DNA from: Candidatus Poseidoniales archaeon
GTDB lineage: Archaea; Thermoplasmatota; Poseidoniia; Poseidoniales; Poseidoniaceae
NCBI GenBank assembly: GCA_009887095.1
Contig: QXYC01000015.1
Span: 1-64,000, forward strand
DNA: 64,000 nt
Direction: 5' to 3'
Positions within the stretch are counted from its first letter, which is position 1; every line of letters begins with the position of its first letter. The notes beneath the pieces are model-generated. The model saw nothing but the letters and a program-made list of their open reading frames with translations. It made no database searches and was not told where the DNA came from. Shown in pieces: positions 33,154 through 41,363 of the stretch. Made by a program: the position numbers and the translations under genes.

Positions 33154-34163
33154 TCAATTAAATCCAGTTCCTTCAAGCGTTCAACAACTTGGCGATCTGA
33201 ACCTGTAAAATCGAGCGCTTTGCTGCTTTCGTAGGTGTGCCATTCTACAGAATCATGGGAAGTCCAACGCGGACTGAGGATGAACGACGGTATCACGCCA
33301 ACGAATTCACACATCAAGACATCCAATTCGATGGTGACTTCCGGCAATTCATGGTGCCATGTGCCAATCGATGATTGGGCACTGACAAGCCAACCAAACT
33401 CTTCTTCGATTTCCCGAACAATCGCTTGTTGAAACGTCTCGTTACATTCGAGTTTACCGCCCGGGAACTCCCATGTACCCGCATGACGTTCGTGCGAAGC
33501 CCGACGAGCCACCAGAAACTTGCGTTCATCAAGGAGCAGCGAGCCAACCACCCTCAGCACTGGTTTGTGGAGCATCCGTGCAATGACTTGGATGACAAGT
33601 TCAAGCGATGCTCCAAGCGGATACACGGATGCTGGTGGCAGGTGAAGAAAGAGGATTGGGATTGATTCGTCCGTGTTTGCCTCTAAGCTTCTGTACAATG
33701 TTTCGTTGCACAAATATGCCCCAGCGTCCGTCGAGGTTTCCGCGTCGGTCTGCCAAGATTGGAACCAGTGCTTCACAGGAACTGTTGATGGACGATCGCC
33801 TTGACCAGAAAGTGGGGCCGATGCTACCTGTCGACCCGCATTATCTGGAATCCTCATTGCGAGTCGGTCTGCTGCTAATGTCTCAAGCCGAGGAACGGTG
33901 CAGGTACCGCAAACGCCGAGGTGAAGAACAGCATCCCAAGACTCACCTGAGGCAATGCGATTGGCCACCGTCATGCTTCCTGCCTTGTCAACAGAAAGGA
34001 CCAACCGTTCAAGTTCCACATTCATCGGCTTAGACAAAGCCCTCAACGCCGACCATGGATCTTCGACGACCAGTGTATCGGTCAACGCGTTGACAATATC
34101 CATCGAGATATTGACCTCCGAGCCACCAAACGGTTCGAATCCTGTCAGAAGTACACGGACCAC
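33150..34163 (-). CDS. pyrrolidone-carboxyl peptidase fused to a Nudix hydrolase
   Basis: Two complete-looking enzymes in one chain (337 residues from GTG 34163). The N-terminal 195 residues or so are a C15 pyroglutamyl peptidase: VRVLLTGFEPFGGSEVN start, RIPDNAG, SxDAGAYLCNETLY and LFLHLPPA. The triad is Glu94, Cys152 and His174 on this numbering. The C-terminal 135 residues are a MutT-like Nudix domain: VGSLLLDERKFLVARRASHERHAGTWEFPGG and the box GKLECNETFQQAIVREIEEEFG (Gly236 to Gly257). All key residues are present in both. The frame opens at a TTG (34169). The fusion may couple pyroglutamate removal to nucleotide-pool cleaning, or simply join unrelated genes. I do not recall this pairing as a standard architecture. 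Confidence 0.85.
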   Translation of the reverse strand: MVRVLLTGFEPFGGSEVNISMDIVNALTDTLVVEDPWSALRALSKPMNVELERLVLSVDKAGSMTVANRIASGESWDAVLHLGVCGTCTVPRLETLAADRLAMRIPDNAGRQVASAPLSGQGDRPSTVPVKHWFQSWQTDAETSTDAGAYLCNETLYRSLEANTDESIPILFLHLPPASVYPLGASLELVIQVIARMLHKPVLRVVGSLLLDERKFLVARRASHERHAGTWEFPGGKLECNETFQQAIVREIEEEFGWLVSAQSSIGTWHHELPEVTIELDVLMCEFVGVIPSFILSPRWTSHDSVEWHTYESSKALDFTGSDRQVVERLKELDLID

Positions 34164-34267
34164 GGCCAACCCTAATGGTGGAGGTTTTTCATTCCAATGC
34201 CCATCAAAGAAGCGTCATCTTGACAAGGCCGACACCACACCAACAGCCACGGCGCAGGGGTGAATGA

Positions 34268-34600
34268 ATGGAAGAAATGGTTGTTCAATTCCCCGCAGAA
34301 GACAAAAGGGACATCACCGATCGGCGGGAAGTTCGATTCGTTCGTGAAGTCTGGCGACAAATCACGTTTGGTGTTGGCGCGTGGGGGACACTCCGTCCGA
34401 TAATCACTGCGCTGCTTGCTTCGATTCCGTTCCTCTTCCTTGGGCAACATTTCAACCGTAAACACCGACGGGGCTTTGATTGGTTCCTACTACAAATTCC
34501 ATTGGCCCTAACACTCGTGCTTTGGGTTGGCCTCTACCTGTACTCGATTTACGATGCGTGGAGGGACGCAACAATGGTCGGCGCAACGATCGATGCTTAG
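34268..34600 (+). CDS. small two-helix membrane protein
   Basis: A 110-residue protein of unrecognised family. A charged N-terminal stretch (AEDKRDITDRREVRFVREVWRQ) precedes two hydrophobic helices (LRPIITALLASIPFLFLG and LLQIPLALTLVLWVGLYLYSIYDAW), separated by a basic loop (QHFNRKHRRGFDW). There is no cleavable signal peptide. ATG 34268, with an AGGGGTGA element just upstream. It is divergent from the Pcp-Nudix gene and overlaps the end of the lipoprotein gene by 4 bp (TTAG). Confidence 0.6.
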   Translation: MEEMVVQFPAEDKRDITDRREVRFVREVWRQITFGVGAWGTLRPIITALLASIPFLFLGQHFNRKHRRGFDWFLLQIPLALTLVLWVGLYLYSIYDAWRDATMVGATIDA

Positions 34601-35388
34601 GGACGCCACAATTGATTCTCTGATGAAATTGAGCCGTCTGCCAACCCATTCAAATCATCGAGATCGTCTTGGTCGAATTCGGTCGGCAAGTCGCCTGAAA
34701 AGAACGAACCAACGGATCGAGAGTTGATGGCCCAATACATCACAGAGTCTTCATTGTTGGAATGACCCTTGTTCTCGCTGTCTTCATGGTCTGCTGGCGA
34801 GGTGTAAACGAGGTTCACCAAGCCCAGCAAATGACCGACTTCATGAACAATCACGCTGTTTTCGACTTCTTCGGCAGATGGTCGATTGAACCAGCCTGCA
34901 GCATCATCGACGGACTCTCCGAAGATAGCAATGGTGGAAGCGTCAACTGCAACACCGAGAACACTGTCATCTTCGTAAGTCCCAGAAGGGAAAATGATCT
35001 GCCACGTGAGGACTGAGCCTTCTCTCGGTTCGTCTGCCTTTGCATCCCAGCCCTTGTCACGAACATCATCTGCGCTCCATGAGCCTTCATGATTGAATGT
35101 TGTAGCGGTGAATTTTATGTCCACTCCGTTGGGCTTATCGCACACTGATTCAAGCCGCTCGGCAAGCATGTCGGTACTGGATTCTTCCGGCTTGAAGCCT
35201 TCCTCGTAGTCGATTTCAATGACCAGGCGGGTGTAGGAACTGTCATCTAAGCACGCCAAGGTAAGTCCGCCGGGTACCCCGTGGTTTTCGAACAAATCGT
35301 TGGTGAGGTTTGACGTTCCAACACAGCCAGACAGCGGAGCGAGGAACACAAGGAGCATGAGGATGATTCCAATAGGCCCTTTCGTCAT
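34597..35388 (-). CDS. lipoprotein zinc protease, metzincin-like
   Basis: A 263-residue exported lipoprotein. The signal peptide IGIILMLLVFLAPLSGC has a lipobox with Cys22 as lipidation site. The zinc site is HEVGH (182-186), followed by LLGLVN, so the classical HExxHxxGxxH/D motif has Asn192 at its third place. A second ligand set follows: a ADHED segment (His201) and GHS (His209), then SVMYW with Met217 as a likely Met-turn. The same general pattern (GLVN followed by HED and a VMY Met-turn) is known to me from some bacterial metzincin-like proteases, in which the third ligand is probably the later His. Anchored outside the cell. It closes the minus-strand surface cluster. Confidence 0.75.
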   Translation of the reverse strand: MTKGPIGIILMLLVFLAPLSGCVGTSNLTNDLFENHGVPGGLTLACLDDSSYTRLVIEIDYEEGFKPEESSTDMLAERLESVCDKPNGVDIKFTATTFNHEGSWSADDVRDKGWDAKADEPREGSVLTWQIIFPSGTYEDDSVLGVAVDASTIAIFGESVDDAAGWFNRPSAEEVENSVIVHEVGHLLGLVNLVYTSPADHEDSENKGHSNNEDSVMYWAINSRSVGSFFSGDLPTEFDQDDLDDLNGLADGSISSENQLWRP

Positions 35389-35425
35389 GATAACCCCTCA
35401 TGCCAACTGCTTTCAAACCCATGTA

Positions 35426-35878
35426 TTACCAGTCTTCTGGAATCTCAAGTGGCGAGAACAACTGCCCTGGCCCTTGCGCCCGAGACAATTGAGCACGTGA
35501 CAATGCTTCCCAAGGCCGCAATGCAAGCAATCCTTCGGCAAGTGTGGCCTCAATTTCCACAAGGGTTACACGTATTAGCGTCGAAAGGATGTCCATTCGA
35601 TCTTCATCAATGATTTTGAACACCTTTTCGAGGTCGAACGTCGCGCTGACATCACCTTGGCTGCCTTCTTCGATTGGCCAAGGAGCTGTGATTCGCTCAC
35701 TGAAAGACTGCCCACTTGCTTCGATGTGAGCATCAAGCGAACGGGAAAGACCTGCGATGTGACGGCCAACAACGAGACTGACTTCTATCAAAGGCATGTT
35801 GAGTTGGTTAATCAGGTTGACCACGCGCTCTTGCATCGTCACCATGCCTTCGACGGCAGCGTCGGGTGTGTCGCTCAT
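35426..35878 (-). CDS. small hypothetical protein
   Basis: A 150-residue soluble protein, largely helical (MVTMQERVVNLINQLNMPLIEVSLVVGRHIAGLSRSLDAHIEAS, then DILSTLIRVTLVEIEATLAEGLLALRPWEALSRAQLSRAQ). It has no cysteine, signal peptide or membrane segment and no recognised family. It lies 9 bp after the 1806-residue surface protein gene and 37 bp before the lipoprotein protease gene, on the same strand, so it is likely part of that transcript. ATG start. Confidence 0.6.
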   Translation of the reverse strand: MSDTPDAAVEGMVTMQERVVNLINQLNMPLIEVSLVVGRHIAGLSRSLDAHIEASGQSFSERITAPWPIEEGSQGDVSATFDLEKVFKIIDEDRMDILSTLIRVTLVEIEATLAEGLLALRPWEALSRAQLSRAQGPGQLFSPLEIPEDW

Positions 35879-35887
35879 TGCTAAGCC

Positions 35888-38800
35888 TCACTTCTTCATT
35901 GATTCGACGTACTGCCAACCAAAGTGATTCCACTGGTCTTGAGTCCAACCTTCAGGAAGGCCTGTTGGTGGGAGTGGAGGTGGGGGTCGTTGCCCTGGAG
36001 CAAGAGGCTGTGCTGGCGCTGGAGCGACGGGAGCAAGTGGAGCAGCAGGTTGAGCCTGTGTTGGTGGTGCATGTGTCGCATCTGCGAATTCTGGAAGGAC
36101 CTTTGCAGTGTTCATATCTTCCACTACAGATTGGGTTTCATCGGTGAGGCCACCCTCAAGACCTTCTGTACGGATTCTGCGGTTGAGAACCAACATCCAC
36201 ATGGCCAAGGAAAGTGATACCAAAGCGACAATGTAGAGCACAATAGCGAAGGTACTTTCCGAGGCTTGTTGTGCGAGTGCGTCACCATCACGAACCGTTT
36301 CGCCCTTGACAATCAGGGGGTCAACAGTACGACGGTCCATTTCGACTTCATCAACCAAAACCAACAAACGATATTCGACGCTTTCACCCTCGCCGACATC
36401 TGCGACGGTGGCCATCTGTGCTTCTGTCAAACCACCTGCAGTGGCGACGAGATCGACGCGTACGACTTCTGCCCAGAACCCGCCCTCTACGGCCCGCTGG
36501 AGCACGTAGGCGACGTCACCCTTGCCACCTTGATTCAAAACCTGAACTTCCAGATAGACAGCTTCTCCTTCAACTGGCGAAGGATTGTTCCATGAGAGGA
36601 CCGTGTCGTCATGACTCAAATCGAGTGATGGGCCAAGCAGTGCCAGAGGCCACGATGCGATTGGTGTCGAAAGTGAGTTGTCGAGCGTATCGAAAGGATT
36701 GCCTGCAGCGTCTGAGCCTGAGACCCAGACATCAACCACGTAGGATGGAAGCAGAACTGTTGCCCCGGCGTCTGTTAGGTCGAGGTGGCCGGTCCAGAAG
36801 AATTGCTCACCAAATGGTGTTGTGTCGGGAAGTGGGAGGCTGCCTCGAGAGATTTCTGCCTCTCCTGCACGAACTCTGTAATGGAGAACCGCCGGTTCAT
36901 CAAGATCGAATCCATAATCATCCAGGGTCTCAAGCATCACGAGCAAGTCGCCAGCGTCACCAATTGAGAGAGGGGAATCGGAGGAGACTTCGTTGAGTGC
37001 AATGGCTGAGATGGTTGGGCGTGAACTGTCGACTGCAAGTCGAACGCGAGGAATAATGGATGTTTCATCCATGGCAATTCCCGGCAAGTCATCCAGACCC
37101 AATCGAAGGTCTAAGTGCCCAGACCGAACCGATGGAATCAACAAATCAAGGCTAAATTCACCAGCATCTCGTGTCGATGTTCGCCATGTGTAGTCATAAT
37201 CACCAAACACGACGTCAAACGCACCAGCAGGAGCAGGCGTGTCATCTTCGGAAAACAGAACGCGACCGTTCACCCTCAAGGCTTGTCCTGCACCGATGAG
37301 CGTCTCGCTGAATTCATTGTTGTAATGGTTGGTTCCATCCCTCAATTCTACGGCACGAATGTGTCCATCCATTGTATCGAATCGGAAGTCATTGTCCAAA
37401 CTCCATGCGTCATTCCCAAGGCCAGCCTTTGCTTCGAAACATGGCGTTTCTTCGCCCACATTGCACGGCAAATCGGTTACCAAAATCTTCGGAATGATTC
37501 TTGACTCCCCATTGGTGTCAAACACTTCAGGGAAGGTCCAAGTCAATTGGAACCTCGCAAGGATTTTGATGATGCTGTTGTTCGCCTCATCAATCGATAC
37601 AGAGGAGTAGAGGTTCGAAACAGCGATGCTGCCAGATCCGGCCTCCATCACGGCGGTTGGCATTCCGTTTTGGTCAGCCATGAGTGAGATAAAGATCGAA
37701 GTATCATCGTCATCGTAATCGCCACCAAGCGCTAACTGAACATACTGGATATCTTGCCATCCATTCCGGTCTGAAAGAACAATTTGAGCTGAGTACGGAA
37801 TACCAGGATGCAGCGGTGATTTGTCATCGTGACCAAGAATGGTCGAATTATCCAAATCCAATTGCGGTTCAAATTCAACACGGATTTTGTAAGTGCCCAG
37901 GTCGTTGTCCCAATCTGGAACGGTTTCACCAGGAGCATAGCCACATGGAATGGTCGAGTCTGGGCACACTGGGCCCTTCCCCATCGCCACAGCATTGTTT
38001 TGTGCATCCTTTCCGGTCACATAGTAGGAGACTTGTTGGCCGTGGCCAAGCATTGAATCGTCAATCAATCCCTGGAAAATATTCAGGCCGCCGGGTTGTA
38101 TTTCTGGAGAAGAGAGTGTTTTTATCTCATATTCGTCTTCATTCGGCAGGCCATCAAAGTTGTAATCGCTGCAGCCTATAGCGGAACTTGCTTTGCATCC
38201 AATCCAGTAGTGCAATGAAATTTGATTTGGTGGATCGACTGAATCCTGGATGGCAACACTGAGAGATTGTCCGCCAGGAGCGGGTGGGCCCGCGTGGCGC
38301 TCTTCACCGTCACCGGGGGTTGAGGACAGAACGAGCGGTGAATTCCCATCAAGAATCAAACGCAGGGTATTGTAACCCGGATTGGTATAGGTGGAACCGT
38401 TTGGAAGGTCGCTTGGAATCACATAGAAAATCATTCCACCAGGTGAAGACTCAAGCGGTGCAGTGAAGGTCATGTTGTACTCACCAAACGCCGGATTCTG
38501 CTCGACTGCCAGCACGACAGGTTCGCCGATTGGGTCTCCGTCATAGGTGACGTTTTGTCCGATAATGGTCATGTTGAATTGACCAGCAAGCGGTGAAAGT
38601 TGGGAATCTTGGAAATGAATCCCACCAGTGAATGTGAGGTTGAACCCGCCACGTACCCAATCCTGATTGTAGAGTTCCCTCCCAGTCTCTTCATAGACGC
38701 GAAGGCCATCGAGTTGGATATCATTTTCCACAACCAAATCAAGCGAACTTGTCTCCCATGCCGAGACAGAAAGACCGAGATCATCCTCTACCGAGATGAG

Positions 38801-41308
38801 CGCCTCGGTTCCAGATTCGTCGTCCCAAGCCCAATCGACTCTGAGCGGCATGCGAATAGAAACAACGCCCAACGCATCGGTCGTTGAGGTGCAATTGGCC
38901 GCATCGAACATAACAACGCCTTCACCATCGCTGACAACAGTGCAAACATCACCACGTTCCCAGCTAAACGCTGGATTTTCACCGTATGAATTGCCGAGAG
39001 CAACAAGTGCATCGGTCACATAGTCAACATCGTCTCCTGGTGCAACGCGGGTCACAAGGTTCCTGTAGGCACCATCGGGAGCGATGAGGCCACCTTCGAG
39101 TGATGCGTCGACAGCGCGGGTTTGCATCTTGTACGCAACATCGATGTTTGAGATCTTAACTCGGCCGGAACTTGCAGCCTTGATGGCAATCGGGACAAGG
39201 ATGTCGCCGTCACCGTTTTCTGGGACAGCGTCATTAAACGCATCAATGAGCATAGGTGCGAACTTCACATCGACACCCACGACAGACTCGTCACTCGCCT
39301 CGACAGCAGATTCGTTCAGGAAAAGAAGTGATTCCCATTCCCAAACTTGGTCGTTCCCGATGTCGATCCGTGGTCGGTCCGGGTAGCCTTCCTCGTATTC
39401 GAGGAGCATGCTGTCCATCGTCGGAGTCAGGCTGGGGTCAGAGGTCGACATGCTGACGGCGTACCGAACCGTTGAACCTGCTTCATCCGCCGTGAAACTT
39501 ACTTCTTGTCCGTTCGTGGCTGGCAACCATGTGCTCCCGTTATCATTGGAAACTTGAACCTGAAGTGTGGTACCTGCTGGAGTTGTCGAAATCCATTGGG
39601 GTCGAACCTTGCCAACCTTTGTCCCGGCTGTGAACGGATCAGAGGTCCATGAGCCACTTGAAACATAGGATGTTGACATCTCAACATCGACCCACCAAGA
39701 GACTGCCGTCGAACCGATCAACTGCGCCTTCCAAACGAGTTCTGTCCCGGGGTATGCAAAGTGAATCGTCTCATTCGAGGTGACCGATTCCCAATGCGTT
39801 CCGTTATCAGCAGAAATCCAGTAATCAACACGGTCACCGGTCGATGCTGCCGACCAGTAGGTCTGCATGTTTGCAGCGACAATGTCATCGCCGGATGTCG
39901 TAACGGGCCCATACCATGTCGTGGTACCCGGCGCAGGTGTGGTTTTGTATTGCCAACCAGTACCGTATTCACGGTAGTAAAGAGTGGAAGAGGACCATGT
40001 TGAGTAGCCACAGTCAATTGTCACGAATCTGTTCCCGTCGAATTGGAGGCCATAGCCGAGAGCGGAGAGGAGACGAGTACCGATTTGTGGAACAAGCGAG
40101 GATGAAGATCCTGAAATCGACCACGCTTCAAGCTGGTCCTTATCTTGGCTCGTGGAACCTTTTTGGCAGCGCATGAAGAAGGTGGTTGAATTAACTTCCA
40201 AACCACGAACTTGCTGACCTGTTTTCCCACACTCGAATGATGTTCCAGAAGAAGATGAATAGGAGTACATATTCGTACCACGTTGGTATTGCCCGTCACC
40301 TGCACTGGAGAATGTGTAGGGAACAATACGACGTTGACTGTTGTGAACAATCCAGATGTCTTCGGTGTCCCGGTCATATGCAATGCCGGTGTAATCAGAG
40401 TATTGTGGTGAAACATCGTAGGTGTCGATGCACGTCCAAGTGTCATCTCGGGAGATATCCATTTCAACAACACGATGGTATTGGGATGGTGCAGTTGCGC
40501 TGTAATGATAACGGTACCCTGAGAGGATGCCGAACATACGCTCATCATCGGTGATGGTCCAGTCTCGGAATCCATATGAGCCATAATAGCTGCTCGGGTG
40601 GAGGAAATCGATGCTGCAATCGGCTTCATCAAGGGTAATGGTTGATTCACGAGACAAATTATTTGGATAAAGGCGGTCGACGATGTTATGGAAGGTCGAG
40701 CCGCTCCACTTGGACATAAACACCCAATCGTGATGCTTGAGAACGGCACCTTGAGATTGCTTGGTTAGGCTACTGCTTGTTTTGAGAACCTGTTGAGAAA
40801 ATCTGTTTTCCGTTGCGTTGGAAGTGTGAGGTTGGCGCAAGGCATACGAGCCATTGTCCAGCCAAGCATCGGAGTTCCCATCTGTGAATTCCTCATAACC
40901 ATGGGGGAAGAAGGAGTCAGTTGTGTTGGCAAATGCAAGACTCAAATCACCAGAACGAGCATCAGCAGCAGAAGGAAGCCCTTGCATCCAATCGGAACGG
41001 TCGTCGTCGACGATCTGAGACCAACCCGTGGCGGAGGCGCCAGAAAGTGTCATGGTCACGTCTGTGATTTTAGCGCCACGGGGTATGGCAACTTCTGCAC
41101 CGGCGTCTGCATTGCCGCCTTGGTAGAGGGCCACGTACTCTGTTGAACCGTCTGCGAACTCATAGACGTGACGAGCGACACCCGACGCATCCGATGGTTG
41201 TACCAACACATCGGCAAATGGCGACATTGGCGACAGCACCATGATGATGAAGAGCAAGAACATCACGCCGCGGCCGGCTGGAATATTGTCATGCATTACG
41301 CGGTTCAT
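35888..41308 (-). CDS. giant anchored surface protein with GLPxGWT C-terminal tail
   Basis: An 1806-residue exported protein. A signal peptide (about 1-35: GVMFLLFIIMVLSPMSPFADVLV) precedes beta-propeller-like and beta-sandwich modules with many Tyr/Ser/Thr strands. The last external stretch includes CARDB-like modules. One membrane segment (FAIVLYIVALVSLSLAMWMLVL) is followed by a cytoplasmic region and a proline-rich linker (PPPPLPPT). The chain ends with GLPEGWTQDQWNHFGWQYVESMKK, the same 24-residue tail as the giant subtilase. There is no clear catalytic motif. It is 54 bp after the 1918-residue gene and 9 bp before the small gene. A shared cytoplasmic partner of the tail is inferred. Confidence 0.85.
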   Translation of the reverse strand: MNRVMHDNIPAGRGVMFLLFIIMVLSPMSPFADVLVQPSDASGVARHVYEFADGSTEYVALYQGGNADAGAEVAIPRGAKITDVTMTLSGASATGWSQIVDDDRSDWMQGLPSAADARSGDLSLAFANTTDSFFPHGYEEFTDGNSDAWLDNGSYALRQPHTSNATENRFSQQVLKTSSSLTKQSQGAVLKHHDWVFMSKWSGSTFHNIVDRLYPNNLSRESTITLDEADCSIDFLHPSSYYGSYGFRDWTITDDERMFGILSGYRYHYSATAPSQYHRVVEMDISRDDTWTCIDTYDVSPQYSDYTGIAYDRDTEDIWIVHNSQRRIVPYTFSSAGDGQYQRGTNMYSYSSSSGTSFECGKTGQQVRGLEVNSTTFFMRCQKGSTSQDKDQLEAWSISGSSSSLVPQIGTRLLSALGYGLQFDGNRFVTIDCGYSTWSSSTLYYREYGTGWQYKTTPAPGTTTWYGPVTTSGDDIVAANMQTYWSAASTGDRVDYWISADNGTHWESVTSNETIHFAYPGTELVWKAQLIGSTAVSWWVDVEMSTSYVSSGSWTSDPFTAGTKVGKVRPQWISTTPAGTTLQVQVSNDNGSTWLPATNGQEVSFTADEAGSTVRYAVSMSTSDPSLTPTMDSMLLEYEEGYPDRPRIDIGNDQVWEWESLLFLNESAVEASDESVVGVDVKFAPMLIDAFNDAVPENGDGDILVPIAIKAASSGRVKISNIDVAYKMQTRAVDASLEGGLIAPDGAYRNLVTRVAPGDDVDYVTDALVALGNSYGENPAFSWERGDVCTVVSDGEGVVMFDAANCTSTTDALGVVSIRMPLRVDWAWDDESGTEALISVEDDLGLSVSAWETSSLDLVVENDIQLDGLRVYEETGRELYNQDWVRGGFNLTFTGGIHFQDSQLSPLAGQFNMTIIGQNVTYDGDPIGEPVVLAVEQNPAFGEYNMTFTAPLESSPGGMIFYVIPSDLPNGSTYTNPGYNTLRLILDGNSPLVLSSTPGDGEERHAGPPAPGGQSLSVAIQDSVDPPNQISLHYWIGCKASSAIGCSDYNFDGLPNEDEYEIKTLSSPEIQPGGLNIFQGLIDDSMLGHGQQVSYYVTGKDAQNNAVAMGKGPVCPDSTIPCGYAPGETVPDWDNDLGTYKIRVEFEPQLDLDNSTILGHDDKSPLHPGIPYSAQIVLSDRNGWQDIQYVQLALGGDYDDDDTSIFISLMADQNGMPTAVMEAGSGSIAVSNLYSSVSIDEANNSIIKILARFQLTWTFPEVFDTNGESRIIPKILVTDLPCNVGEETPCFEAKAGLGNDAWSLDNDFRFDTMDGHIRAVELRDGTNHYNNEFSETLIGAGQALRVNGRVLFSEDDTPAPAGAFDVVFGDYDYTWRTSTRDAGEFSLDLLIPSVRSGHLDLRLGLDDLPGIAMDETSIIPRVRLAVDSSRPTISAIALNEVSSDSPLSIGDAGDLLVMLETLDDYGFDLDEPAVLHYRVRAGEAEISRGSLPLPDTTPFGEQFFWTGHLDLTDAGATVLLPSYVVDVWVSGSDAAGNPFDTLDNSLSTPIASWPLALLGPSLDLSHDDTVLSWNNPSPVEGEAVYLEVQVLNQGGKGDVAYVLQRAVEGGFWAEVVRVDLVATAGGLTEAQMATVADVGEGESVEYRLLVLVDEVEMDRRTVDPLIVKGETVRDGDALAQQASESTFAIVLYIVALVSLSLAMWMLVLNRRIRTEGLEGGLTDETQSVVEDMNTAKVLPEFADATHAPPTQAQPAAPLAPVAPAPAQPLAPGQRPPPPLPPTGLPEGWTQDQWNHFGWQYVESMKK
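35891..35962 (-). other. coding for the 24-residue GLPxGWT C-terminal tail motif (1806-residue surface protein copy)
   Basis: Last 24 codons of the gene, encoding GLPxGWTxxQWxHxGxQ with H[YF]GxQ[WY] at the end of the motif. Compared with the copy in the subtilase, positions 1-3, 5-7, 10-11, 13, 15 and 17 are identical. The DNA diverges, so this is not a recent local duplication but a conserved element. Confidence 0.7.
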
Positions 41309-41363
41309 GCTTGAGCACAGGGGCTTGAGGCTTTAGAGGGTACGCCGTCGTGTCAGAACGATT

